A DNA stretch of 6,356 nucleotides from Candidatus Methanomethylophilaceae archaeon (GCA_007116915.1 SKHQ01000045.1:1-6356), one strand, 5' to 3'; positions 1-5,600 are shown, numbered from the stretch's first letter. A program made the numbers and translations. The notes: a model not told the origin generated them from the sequence alone.

Positions 1-78
1 AGGGAGATTCGAACTCCCGAGGCGTGAACCGCCACGAGCTTTCCAGGCTCGCGCCTTACCAGGCTGGGCTATCTCGGC
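1..78 (-). tRNA. tRNA-Ser (anticodon GGA), 3' end cut by the window edge
   Basis: Read on the minus strand from 78, the 5' acceptor strand is GCCGAGA, followed by U8 and a D-arm with the GCC...GGC pairing. The anticodon stem CGAGC/GCTCG encloses the loop CTGGAAA, so the anticodon is GGA (positions 44-42), reading UCC/UCU serine codons. A long variable arm (stem GGCG/CGCC, positions 33-21) marks a class II tRNA, as expected for serine. The T-arm is GGGAG, loop TTCGAAT, CTCCC (18-2). Only the first base of the 3' acceptor strand is in the window; the other six acceptor bases and the discriminator lie beyond position 1. It follows the RCK gene by 19 bases on the same strand. Confidence 0.95.
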
Positions 79-97
79 CTGATTCATGGGAAACTAG

Positions 98-1444
98 TCA
101 TGGCATTAAAACGTTTCTAGGAGAGCGCATTATCAATATTGAGGAAGGACCGTCCATTATGGCCCGACCCAGTATGTCATGGGTGATGCTCGCGCTGTCC
201 CAATTGAACACTATGAGGTCGACGTCCCCCGAGGACAGCTCGCTGACGAACTCTATGGTGGGGTTACCCTCCACGGGGTCGTCGCGGCATTTCACGCCGT
301 ATAGCCGGACCAGGCTCTCGACCAATCTTTCCTGGCCACGGGGGTCGAGGTAGCAGTAACGCAGTATGCGGAGTTTAGATCGCAACAGAAAACCCAATTT
401 GAAGGCCAACTCGGTCACCTGAGCACCCTCTGGATGATCGTCAAGGACGTTCAGTATCGAGTAGTAGGGGTGACGGCGTTTGCATATGAGCACCGGGCCC
501 TCCATTTCACGCAGGAGCCTGTACAGGCGCCAGCGACGGAAAGTCCGCCGTTCACGATAGCGCTGGGACGCACTCAGGGCCAGACATCCAAGTTCCCGCC
601 CCTCTTCGACTATCGATGCCGGGATGCAGTCCAGTTCCACCGTGTCCACGTTCCTGATGGTATAAGGTACGCCCGAGGCCCGCGCCATCTCCTCGCCCTT
701 CGCCAGCAATGCCAGGTCAGTGGAGATGATGTCCACTTCGATACCGATGATCCGGGCGAGGTAGAGGGATTCCGAAAGGGTGTTGTTGAGGTCATCCTCA
801 TCGACGATAAGGGCGGAGATCCTGTCGAAGGGTTTCAAACGGCTCTCTTTTCTGACTATCGTCTTCTGCAACTCCTTGGAACGGCCGCCTATCGACACCA
901 CCAGAAGATGGTCGGCCCTCTCTATGATCAAGCCCTCGGCGCGCAGTATCGATCCGTTACGGACCACGCCCACCACAATGGCATCAAGACCGAAGCAAAG
1001 GTCCTCGATGCGTTTGCCGATGTGAGGGGAGTCAGGGAATATCGGTATCTCTATCAGATCCTTGGCCCGCGGAACGAGTGATGCCCGAATGGCCTTGGCG
1101 GCGAACTGATGAGGACAGATGACATCCTCTATGCCCATCTCCCGAAGCTCCGGTATGCGGGCGGGATCCTTGACTTTGACTACGATGTAGCGGAAACCCT
1201 TCTCCTGGGTAGCCTTGGCTATTTCCACGTTACGGTCATCCTCGTGCGTGGCTATCACCACCGCCTCCACACCTTCGATGTCGAGGTGGGAGCGGTTCCA
1301 GGGGCCTTCGACGACCCGGTCCTCTCCGAACTTCTCCCTCAATAGCTCCAATCTCTTTTGATTGGCCTCCACCACGATAGCGCGGGGAGTGCTGCTCATC
1401 AGTTCCTGACCGAGCCTTCCCCCTCCGATTATCATCATCTTCAT
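98..1444 (-). CDS. TrkA-family RCK potassium/cation transport regulator with USP-like C-terminal half
   Basis: A 448-residue cytoplasmic regulator, probably of the antiporter encoded just upstream. Residues 3-115 form a Rossmann RCK_N (TrkA-N) domain: glycine motif IGGGRLG (6-12) and an acidic residue at the end of beta-2 (VVEAN, E26), the pattern that favours NAD(H) over NADP(H). Residues about 129-185 form an RCK_C (TrkA-C) domain (LIEIPIF... to ...HLLVVS). The remaining roughly 245 residues look like two successive alpha/beta domains, each resembling the universal stress protein fold: about 205-325 (DRISALIVDEDD... to ...GPVLICKRR) and 327-448 (SILNVLDD... to ...SSILIMRS). Neither shows a clear ATP-binding G-2x-G-9x-G(S/T) motif, so nucleotide binding there is doubtful. 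The ATG overlaps the antiporter stop as ATGA (1441-1444), which implies co-translation. In KefB/KefC-type proteins the RCK domain is fused to the channel; here it is a separate polypeptide. The RCK assignment is strong, the tandem USP assignment moderate. Confidence 0.87.
   Translation of the reverse strand: MKMMIIGGGRLGQELMSSTPRAIVVEANQKRLELLREKFGEDRVVEGPWNRSHLDIEGVEAVVIATHEDDRNVEIAKATQEKGFRYIVVKVKDPARIPELREMGIEDVICPHQFAAKAIRASLVPRAKDLIEIPIFPDSPHIGKRIEDLCFGLDAIVVGVVRNGSILRAEGLIIERADHLLVVSIGGRSKELQKTIVRKESRLKPFDRISALIVDEDDLNNTLSESLYLARIIGIEVDIISTDLALLAKGEEMARASGVPYTIRNVDTVELDCIPASIVEEGRELGCLALSASQRYRERRTFRRWRLYRLLREMEGPVLICKRRHPYYSILNVLDDHPEGAQVTELAFKLGFLLRSKLRILRYCYLDPRGQERLVESLVRLYGVKCRDDPVEGNPTIEFVSELSSGDVDLIVFNWDSASITHDILGRAIMDGPSSILIMRSPRNVLMP
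104..118 (-). promoter_or_regulatory. Likely BRE/TATA promoter of the tRNA-Ser, inside the end of the RCK gene
   Basis: On the minus strand, AGAAACG (118-112, BRE-like) runs into CGTTTTAATG (113-104, TATA-like). Its centre is about 26-30 bases before the tRNA 5' end at 78, the spacing expected of an archaeal promoter. It lies within the last codons of the upstream gene, so the tRNA can be transcribed independently of the operon. Assigned by position and base pattern only. Confidence 0.45.
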
Positions 1445-2679
1445 TGGCAGCCCTCCCCATTGGCGAGTCTGTAGCGTTCGAACAGGTAACGGAATATCGT
1501 GGGCGTGGCTATGGCCAAAACCACCGCTAGGAGAATCAGCAGCCCATAGGTCCCGGCATCGAGGACGCCGAGGTCCTTACCGATCTCGGCACCGGCTATC
1601 ATCAACGTCAATCCTCCCGTCATCAGTACGCCTTGGGAGAAGTCCCTCTTCACGTCCGTCCTATCGCTGAGTATCAGGAACGGCAGTATCTTAGCCACCG
1701 CCGTCACGGCCACCAGGCCGGGGAGCAGGATGAGGGTGCTGAGGTTGAGGATATCGGCGAACTGGAAGTTTATGCCGATGCTGATGAAGAACACCGGTAT
1801 CAGAAAACCATAGCCGATGCCGTTGAGTTTCTGACCGAGAAGCAGCGAGTCCCGGAATAGCATTGAGATGGCCGCACCTGCCAGGAATGCCCCGAGGACC
1901 GTCAGGGCCTTACTGTCAATGACCGAGGATATGGCCACAAAGGTGAAAATTATGCCCAGGGATGCCCTTACGCCAAGTTCGTGGGGGTCATCGGAGCGGA
2001 AGAACCTACGCAAGGTTCCGGGAAAGTACCACATCGCCCAGTTGCCTATGCGGTAGACCACGATGAAGAAGACCAATATTGCGATGAACATCGCCACCGC
2101 AAGAAGCGGGAAAAGGGAGCCCTCCGAGCCACGTACATCGACTCCTATGGCGTAGATGGTGAGTAGCACCATGGCAGCCACATCGGCGATCACCGCGTTG
2201 ACTATCAGTTCCTGACCCCATGGTCTGCGGTTGAGTGCCATCTCCCTGACGACCGTGAGGACCACCGCCAGCGACGTGGTCGCCAGCACTATGGTGATGA
2301 ATAGAACCTCCAAGCCCGCACCCGTGAAGAGCGAAAGCAGATGGACGAGAGGATAAGCGATAGCGAGCGTCATGGCGAACACCAGGATGCCCCTCATCTG
2401 CTTCTTCCTCCCCTGACTCTCGATACGCACGAAATCCAGTTCCAGGCCGGAGAGGAACATGAGGAATATGAATCCTATATGGGCGAGGAAGTCCACCGAA
2501 GGGTAATCGCCGAGATAGGTGTCTCCGGTCAGGCGGAATATGATGAAGAAAATGAGTCCCACCGCCATCCCTGCCACGATCTCGCCCACGACGGCGGGTA
2601 TGTTGGTGCGTTGCAGTACCAGTGGCATGAAGAATGCCAAGGCCACGATGGTGAGGAGTATGAAGTACTCGTTGATCAT
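1441..2679 (-). CDS. CPA2-family cation (K+/Na+/NH4+)/proton antiporter, KefB-like membrane domain
   Basis: A 412-residue integral membrane protein, hydrophobic almost throughout, with about 12-13 predicted transmembrane segments. It has the membrane-domain length of the monovalent cation:proton antiporter-2 family and no fused C-terminal RCK domain. Family signatures visible: NIPAVVGEIVAGM (26-38), the half-helix pattern GFIFLMFLSGLELD (69-82), ATTSLAVVLTVVREM (133-147), PVFFISIGINF (295-305) and a lysine in a late helix (AVAK, K330) where CPA2 transporters such as NapA carry a functional lysine. The ion-site helix reads NAVIADVAAM: the essential aspartate is present (D166) but is preceded by alanine (A165) rather than the Asp or Asn of classical DD/ND motifs. 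The start codon overlaps the nitrilase stop by ATGA (2676-2679), with a weak GGGGAA seven bases before it. Its stop overlaps the RCK gene, so transporter and regulator are probably made together. The transported ion cannot be decided from sequence; K+ or NH4+ efflux against H+ is the usual role of RCK-linked members. Confidence 0.88.
   Translation of the reverse strand: MINEYFILLTIVALAFFMPLVLQRTNIPAVVGEIVAGMAVGLIFFIIFRLTGDTYLGDYPSVDFLAHIGFIFLMFLSGLELDFVRIESQGRKKQMRGILVFAMTLAIAYPLVHLLSLFTGAGLEVLFITIVLATTSLAVVLTVVREMALNRRPWGQELIVNAVIADVAAMVLLTIYAIGVDVRGSEGSLFPLLAVAMFIAILVFFIVVYRIGNWAMWYFPGTLRRFFRSDDPHELGVRASLGIIFTFVAISSVIDSKALTVLGAFLAGAAISMLFRDSLLLGQKLNGIGYGFLIPVFFISIGINFQFADILNLSTLILLPGLVAVTAVAKILPFLILSDRTDVKRDFSQGVLMTGGLTLMIAGAEIGKDLGVLDAGTYGLLILLAVVLAIATPTIFRYLFERYRLANGEGCQ
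1451..1458 (-). promoter_or_regulatory. Strong Shine-Dalgarno for the RCK gene
   Basis: The minus strand reads GGGGAGGG six bases before the ATG at 1444-1442 and lies inside the end of the antiporter gene. It supports this start and suggests re-initiation within a polycistronic message, in contrast to the leaderless-type first genes of the window. Confidence 0.6.
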
Positions 2680-3461
2680 ACAGCGCTTCCCCAGTCCAAA
2701 TCGCCACGGTGGTCACGTAGAGTCGGACGTCCTTCGCGGGCCCTCTCCAACTCCTTGCGTGAGAGCTCTACCTCGATGATGCAGTGAGTCGCATCCTCAC
2801 AATTCGACATCTCATAACCTATTGGCGATATGGCACGACTGCCGCCGAAGAATTCGAATGATCCCTGCTCGCCTATGTGATTCACGAAGAGCATGTAACA
2901 GGTGTTCTCCACCGCCCTGGCGGGAAGGACCTTGTCGAAGGGACCTTTGGACTTCATTGGCGATGCTGATGCACATACCAGCACATCCGCGCCCATCAGT
3001 GCGTAGCGGCGATACAGTTCCGGGAAGAACATGTCGTAGCAGATGGAAAGGCCGAACCGGAAACCTCCGATGTCCACCATGCAGCCGCTGTCCCCGGGGA
3101 CGAAGGCATTAGCCTCATTGAAGACACCGAAATCAGCGAGATGGAGTTTCTCATAGACCTTCTCATCCCCTTCAGGAGAGAACACCCAGATGACGTTCAT
3201 CAGACCCTTCGCGGTGGGATATGGCGCCCCTATCATCAGCCATTTACCGCTGTCTGCGGAAATTTCCTTGAGTTGCGCCCTCCACCGCTCATGTCCATCC
3301 GATGTCCGCTCATGTATCTCGGTATCGGTTGTGTATCCGGTAAGGAAGAGCTCTGGAAATACCAGCACATCTCCCTTGGCTTCGTTGACAGCTGACCTTA
3401 TGGCGGCCAGGTTGTCGCCTCCCTCGGGTGCGCTAAGGGTCTGGACGAGTGATACTCTCAT
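2676..3461 (-). CDS. Carbon-nitrogen hydrolase (nitrilase superfamily) amidase, possible ammonia donor
   Basis: A 261-residue cytoplasmic enzyme of the nitrilase superfamily, which cleaves non-peptide C-N bonds, usually releasing ammonia from an amide. The catalytic triad is intact: Glu37 in VFPELFLTGY, Lys105 in YEKLHL and Cys141 in SICYDMFFPEL. ENTCYMLFVNHIG (185-197) and GGSRAISPIG (206-215) match later family motifs. The segment KLHLADFGVFNE (105-116) resembles the corresponding K-HLPNYGVFDE stretch in the glutaminase half of glutamine-dependent NAD synthetases, and the divergent neighbour is an ammonia-only nadE. The ATG at 3461 is chosen because it gives the usual start (MRVSLVQT) and stands about 26 bases from a TATA-like element. 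An upstream in-frame TTG at 3491 would lie within that element. First gene of a leftward operon; its stop overlaps the antiporter start. Substrate unknown; an omega-amidase or other small amidase is the main alternative to a glutaminase. Confidence 0.88.
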   Translation of the reverse strand: MRVSLVQTLSAPEGGDNLAAIRSAVNEAKGDVLVFPELFLTGYTTDTEIHERTSDGHERWRAQLKEISADSGKWLMIGAPYPTAKGLMNVIWVFSPEGDEKVYEKLHLADFGVFNEANAFVPGDSGCMVDIGGFRFGLSICYDMFFPELYRRYALMGADVLVCASASPMKSKGPFDKVLPARAVENTCYMLFVNHIGEQGSFEFFGGSRAISPIGYEMSNCEDATHCIIEVELSRKELERAREGRPTLRDHRGDLDWGSAV

Positions 3462-3482
3462 CCAATCGAGGACGCTATGACC

Positions 3483-3499
3483 ATTTATCAATCTTTCTG
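3483..3499 (-). promoter_or_regulatory. BRE/TATA promoter of the nitrilase-antiporter-RCK operon
   Basis: The minus strand reads CAGAAAG (BRE-like, 3499-3493), then a TATA-like TGATAAAT (3490-3483). Its centre is about 26 bases before the ATG at 3461 and no Shine-Dalgarno sequence precedes that ATG, which fits a leaderless transcript. Confidence 0.5.
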
Positions 3500-3507
3500 A
3501 TGACCGG

Positions 3508-3524
3508 TGAAAACCTTCAAAAGC
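3508..3524 (+). promoter_or_regulatory. Likely BRE/TATA promoter of nadE
   Basis: TGAAAACC (3508-3515, BRE-like) followed by TTCAAAAGC (3516-3524, a weak TATA-like element), centred about 26 bases before the nadE ATG. The sequence between them has no Shine-Dalgarno match, suggesting a leaderless message. It lies within about 10 bases of the divergent operon promoter, so the two could be co-regulated. Confidence 0.42.
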
Positions 3525-3545
3525 AAAGGCGATGTATCGGTATAG

Positions 3546-4313
3546 ATGAGAGAGGAATTCCCCCCTCAGTTGAAGGAAGGGATCCTGGATTTCATATCCT
3601 CGACCGTCCGCGAAAGCGGCGCGGAAGGTGTGGTCGTGGGTCTCAGCGGTGGTATAGATTCGGCATTGGTCAGCCGTCTGTGCGTGGACGCATTGGGTCC
3701 GGACAAGGTATACAATGTTTTCATGCCGTCCTCGACGACACCTGCCGGCGACCGTGAATCCACCGAGGCTTACAGTTCATCAATCGGCACTGCATACCGA
3801 GTGGTACCGATCAAGGATATGGTCGATGCATTCGGTTCCGTCCTCGGATTGGAGGACAGTTTGTCAAAGGGCAATGTGATGGCCCGTTGTCGCATGATAA
3901 TATTATACCACATAGCCCGGACCGAGAACCTCCTGGTGATGGGAACGGGCAATCGTAGCGAACTCCTGATGGGATACTTCACCAAACATGGCGATGGTGC
4001 CTGCGACGCGCTCCCCATAGGCAACTTGTACAAGAGCCAAGTGAGGGAACTTTCCAGAATCTTATCCTTGCCGCAGTCCATCATAGACCGGGCTCCAAGC
4101 GCAGACCTCTGGGAAGGGCAGAGCGATGAGGATGAGATGGGGATAAGCTATGAGCAACTGGACCTAATCCTGCAGGGGATGAGGGGCGGAAGTTCGCTGG
4201 AGGAGTTGGCTGACATCTCCGGTCTTCCTTTGAAGAGGGTCATCGAGATCGAGAGCAGAGTGGAGGCGAACCGGCACAAACGCCACAGTCCTCCCATGCC
4301 CGAACAGCAGTAA
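3546..4313 (+). CDS. nadE: NH3-dependent NAD+ synthetase
   Basis: A 255-residue cytosolic enzyme that adenylates deamido-NAD+ with ATP and amidates it with ammonia, the last step of NAD+ synthesis. The PP-loop VGLSGGIDSA (31-40) binds ATP pyrophosphate. Further family motifs: NVFMPSSTTP (57-66), MARCRMIILYHIA (112-124), GTGNRSELLMGYFTKHGDG (133-151), DALPIGNLYKSQVREL (154-169) and PSADLWEGQSDEDEMG (184-199), with RHKRHSPP (243-250) closing the C-terminus. Length equals the ammonia-only type; there is no fused N-terminal glutaminase (nitrilase) domain. An unfused nitrilase is encoded divergently 84 bases away and could play that part in trans. The ATG fits the expected N-terminus and the promoter spacing. 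The end is followed by 54 bases and then the tRNA-Glu. Confidence 0.96.
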   Translation: MREEFPPQLKEGILDFISSTVRESGAEGVVVGLSGGIDSALVSRLCVDALGPDKVYNVFMPSSTTPAGDRESTEAYSSSIGTAYRVVPIKDMVDAFGSVLGLEDSLSKGNVMARCRMIILYHIARTENLLVMGTGNRSELLMGYFTKHGDGACDALPIGNLYKSQVRELSRILSLPQSIIDRAPSADLWEGQSDEDEMGISYEQLDLILQGMRGGSSLEELADISGLPLKRVIEIESRVEANRHKRHSPPMPEQQ

Positions 4314-4326
4314 AACAGGTCAAGCG

Positions 4327-4342
4327 ACAACAAATTTTATTA
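4327..4342 (+). promoter_or_regulatory. BRE/TATA promoter of tRNA-Glu
   Basis: ACAACAAA (4327-4334, BRE-like) adjoins TTTTATTA (4335-4342), a good archaeal TATA box centred about 30 bases before the mature tRNA 5' end. A transcript start near 4364 would leave a short leader. The T-run could also help end nadE transcripts. Confidence 0.6.
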
Positions 4343-4367
4343 ACAGTGGCGCTTTCACCACAATTAC

Positions 4368-4440
4368 GCTCCCGTAGTGTAGTGGCCAATCATGAGGCCC
4401 TCTCGAGGCTTCGACCCGGGTTCAAATCCCGGCGGGAGCA
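4368..4440 (+). tRNA. tRNA-Glu (anticodon CTC)
   Basis: A complete 73-base cloverleaf. The acceptor GCTCCCG pairs with CGGGAGC (4433-4439), with discriminator A4440. The anticodon stem AGGCC/GGCTT (one G-T pair) encloses loop CTCTCGA, giving anticodon CTC at 4402-4404 (codon GAG). The T-arm is CCGGG, loop TTCAAAT, CCCGG (4416-4432). No CCA is encoded and no intron is seen. It marks the boundary between the GC-richer housekeeping block and the AT-rich accessory block; tRNA 3' halves are common integration sites. Confidence 0.97.
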
Positions 4441-4449
4441 CTATTACCA

Positions 4450-4454
4450 TTTTT
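4450..4454 (+). terminator. Oligo-T terminator after tRNA-Glu
   Basis: A TTTTT run begins ten bases after the tRNA 3' end in a T-rich stretch. Archaeal RNA polymerase stops at such U-tracts without needing a hairpin. Confidence 0.45.
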
Positions 4455-4579
4455 ATCAATACTCTCATTTCTCTCACTTGAAGTTCGCATTGGATTTTAT
4501 CTGGATTTACCTAGCAGCATTTCTTAGTAAAGAATTTCCCATGGGCACTTTCAGAAAAGCCTAACCGAAAAATAACATG

Positions 4580-4597
4580 TTTAAGACTAGTCTTAAA
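4580..4597. repeat. Perfect 18-base palindrome
   Basis: TTTAAGACTAGTCTTAAA is its own reverse complement with no central spacer. A site with no spacer is more like a dimeric DNA-binding site than an RNA hairpin. It lies about 150 bases before the EVE-like gene, too far to overlap that gene's TATA box. Possible roles are an operator for an unseen regulator or a recombination site. Confidence 0.75.
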
Positions 4598-4605
4598 ATT
4601 TCTTA

Positions 4606-4677
4606 GGTTGTTTATAGAACAACCCAATCAATCTTCGCCCCTGGACAACCGTTTTTCTCCTCTGACGGTTGACAACC
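4606..4677. repeat. Cluster of nested inverted repeats built on ACAACC
   Basis: Three overlapping structures occur in 72 bases: GGTTGTT-TATAG-AACAACC (4606-4624), CAACCGT (4646-4652) paired with ACGGTTG (4665-4671), and GGTTG-A-CAACC (4667-4677). ACAACC starts at 4619, 4645 and 4672, at intervals of 26 and 27 bases. This could be a set of protein-binding sites or a structured RNA element; it is immediately upstream of the EVE-like gene promoter. Confidence 0.6.
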
Positions 4678-4698
4678 ATGTTTCAGATTCGCGATGTA

Positions 4699-4706
4699 TT
4701 TATACT
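4699..4706 (+). promoter_or_regulatory. TATA box of the EVE-like gene
   Basis: TTTATACT, a good match to the archaeal TATA box, is centred about 26-29 bases before the candidate start codons (GTG 4728, ATG 4731), consistent with a leaderless or nearly leaderless transcript. Confidence 0.6.
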
Positions 4707-4730
4707 CTAAATTCAAACTGATAATAGGTG

Positions 4731-5306
4731 ATGCGGATGCAAAAATTGGTCAGGATTATTTCACATAGAGGGGATACTCTTTCGCCAGAAAGAGCAGCAG
4801 AATTGAAAATCAAGGAAGGTGTTGTATCCATAGGTTTTGATAATGGGGAAGATGCTAGAGGCAAGAGCTTTGAAGAACTTGTTCAAGGGATAATCGATAC
4901 AAGGAATAAAAAGCCGAAAAAGCCGGAAAAAGACTACTCAACTCCAGAGCATGGTGCAAGGATGATCATGAAATTCCGTGATGGGATAAACATCGGGGAT
5001 GTCGTAATATTGTACCATAAGAATAACATGGTGAGTGCGATAGGTGACGTTGTCGGTGATTACAGATACGATAAACAGAATCCAGTAGGAGATCCCGAAG
5101 GAGATGTAAAGCATCATCATCAGCGTTACGTTAGATGGTGGCCGGAAATCGTTGGACCATTCCACAGGGAACTATTACCCTCCGAGCTTTTCAAATGGAT
5201 AGTTCATCAGTATACAGTTCATTTCTATAAGGAAATGTTTAATAAGAAATGGTTAGTGGAAACATTGATGAATAATGGTGTTTACAGCGATTCAAATCAG
5301 AATTAA
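4731..5306 (+). CDS. Stand-alone EVE/PUA-like domain protein, related to the N-terminal reader of Mrr-type restriction proteins
   Basis: A 191-residue soluble protein. A first strand (KLVRII, 5-10), GVVSIGF (30-36), a helix SFEELVQGI (46-54) and then INIGDVVILYHKNN (86-99), SAIGDVVGDYRYD (102-114) and HHHQRYVRWW (128-137) follow the PUA/EVE-like domain found at the N-terminus of many predicted Mrr-cat restriction proteins, where it is thought to recognise modified DNA bases. Between the strands is a basic insertion (KKPKKPEK, 60-67). The C-terminal 50 residues are helical and aromatic (FKWIVHQYTVHFYKEMF) and contain no D-(E/Q)xK nuclease motif, so the usual catalytic domain is absent. ATG 4731 is chosen from promoter spacing; GTG 4728 and ATG 4737 are alternatives. 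AT-rich codons (AAA, ATA, AGA) set it apart from the genes left of the tRNA and suggest acquisition. It converges with the zinc-ribbon gene. The fold assignment is moderate, biological role unproven. Confidence 0.6.
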   Translation: MRMQKLVRIISHRGDTLSPERAAELKIKEGVVSIGFDNGEDARGKSFEELVQGIIDTRNKKPKKPEKDYSTPEHGARMIMKFRDGINIGDVVILYHKNNMVSAIGDVVGDYRYDKQNPVGDPEGDVKHHHQRYVRWWPEIVGPFHRELLPSELFKWIVHQYTVHFYKEMFNKKWLVETLMNNGVYSDSNQN

Positions 5307-5324
5307 AATAATCCTGATTATTTT
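5305..5324 (+). terminator. AT-rich hairpin terminator after the EVE-like gene
   Basis: AAAATAATC and GATTATTTT form a 9-base-arm inverted repeat separated by CT. It starts inside the TAA stop and ends in TTTT. As a symmetric AT-rich element between convergent genes it could stop transcription from either side. Confidence 0.5.
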
Positions 5325-5420
5325 GTTAGATCGATACGTGTGTTTTCACCCATCGGTTTAATTCGTAATTGGTTATGAACTCTCAGAAGCGATTACTCGA
5401 AACAATTCATAACTCTGTGT

Positions 5421-5600
5421 TCAACGGTTGACATTAAAAGAGCTTTTCAAACCATCAATCCATTTACGTAAGCTTCTTTGACAATACGGGCAACGCAATT
5501 GATCATCAACATCATCTACCAGCCTTTCACTACAGAATTTGCATTTTCTACCTCTCAGCATATTCTTGTCCTTCTCTAGCGATTCACGGTTTTCTGACAT
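5421..5600 (-). CDS. Small zinc-ribbon protein (59 residues)
   Basis: An open frame from ATG at 5600 to TGA at 5421. It encodes a charged N-terminus (MSENRESLEKDKNMLRGRK), then CKFC (20-23) and CPYC (37-40), two CxxC knuckles spaced 13 residues apart, and a basic helix-like tail (QRSLRKWIDGLKSSF, 41-55). The arrangement is that of a rubredoxin-like zinc ribbon binding one Zn2+, probably for nucleic acid or protein contact. Such small proteins are frequent in archaea and often unannotated. An internal Met14 is an alternative start. A very AT-rich stretch immediately upstream (5601-5640) is a plausible promoter, though no clear TATA box can be picked out. It is convergent with the EVE-like gene and has similarly AT-rich coding. 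Not recognised as a named family. Confidence 0.65.
   Translation of the reverse strand: MSENRESLEKDKNMLRGRKCKFCSERLVDDVDDQLRCPYCQRSLRKWIDGLKSSFNVNR

Larger units (their letters stand above)
4441..4727. other. Noncoding AT-rich gap between tRNA-Glu and the EVE-like gene
   Basis: No convincing gene is seen in these 287 bases. They hold the tRNA oligo-T terminator, an ATTTCTTAG direct repeat (4519-4527 and 4598-4606), an 18-base perfect palindrome, a cluster of ACAACC-type inverted repeats and the promoter of the EVE-like gene. The drop in GC compared with DNA left of the tRNA is obvious by eye. No second copy of the tRNA 3' end is seen. Confidence 0.7.

Noticed and set aside
434..1081. 215-codon plus-strand open frame
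   Set aside because: It lies wholly antisense to the RCK gene, whose domains are clear; the frame is a by-product of GC-rich codon use.
3462..3491. Upstream TTG start for the nitrilase
   Set aside because: The TTG falls inside the TATA-like element and adds ten residues before the typical MRVSLVQ start; ATG at 3461 fits better.
4346..4564. 72-codon plus-strand open frame
   Set aside because: It runs through the complete tRNA-Glu and its terminator and has no protein-like pattern; the tRNA explains the sequence.
5372..5413. GTTATGAA / TTCATAAC inverted repeat as a terminator
   Set aside because: Eight-base arms with a 26-base spacer and no T-run after either arm; too weak to annotate beyond noting it.
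4665..5433. ACGGTTGACA present at 4665-4674 and 5424-5433 as possible direct repeats flanking the EVE-like gene
   Set aside because: A shared 10-mer is expected several times by chance in a window of this size, and the second copy is within the zinc-ribbon coding end.
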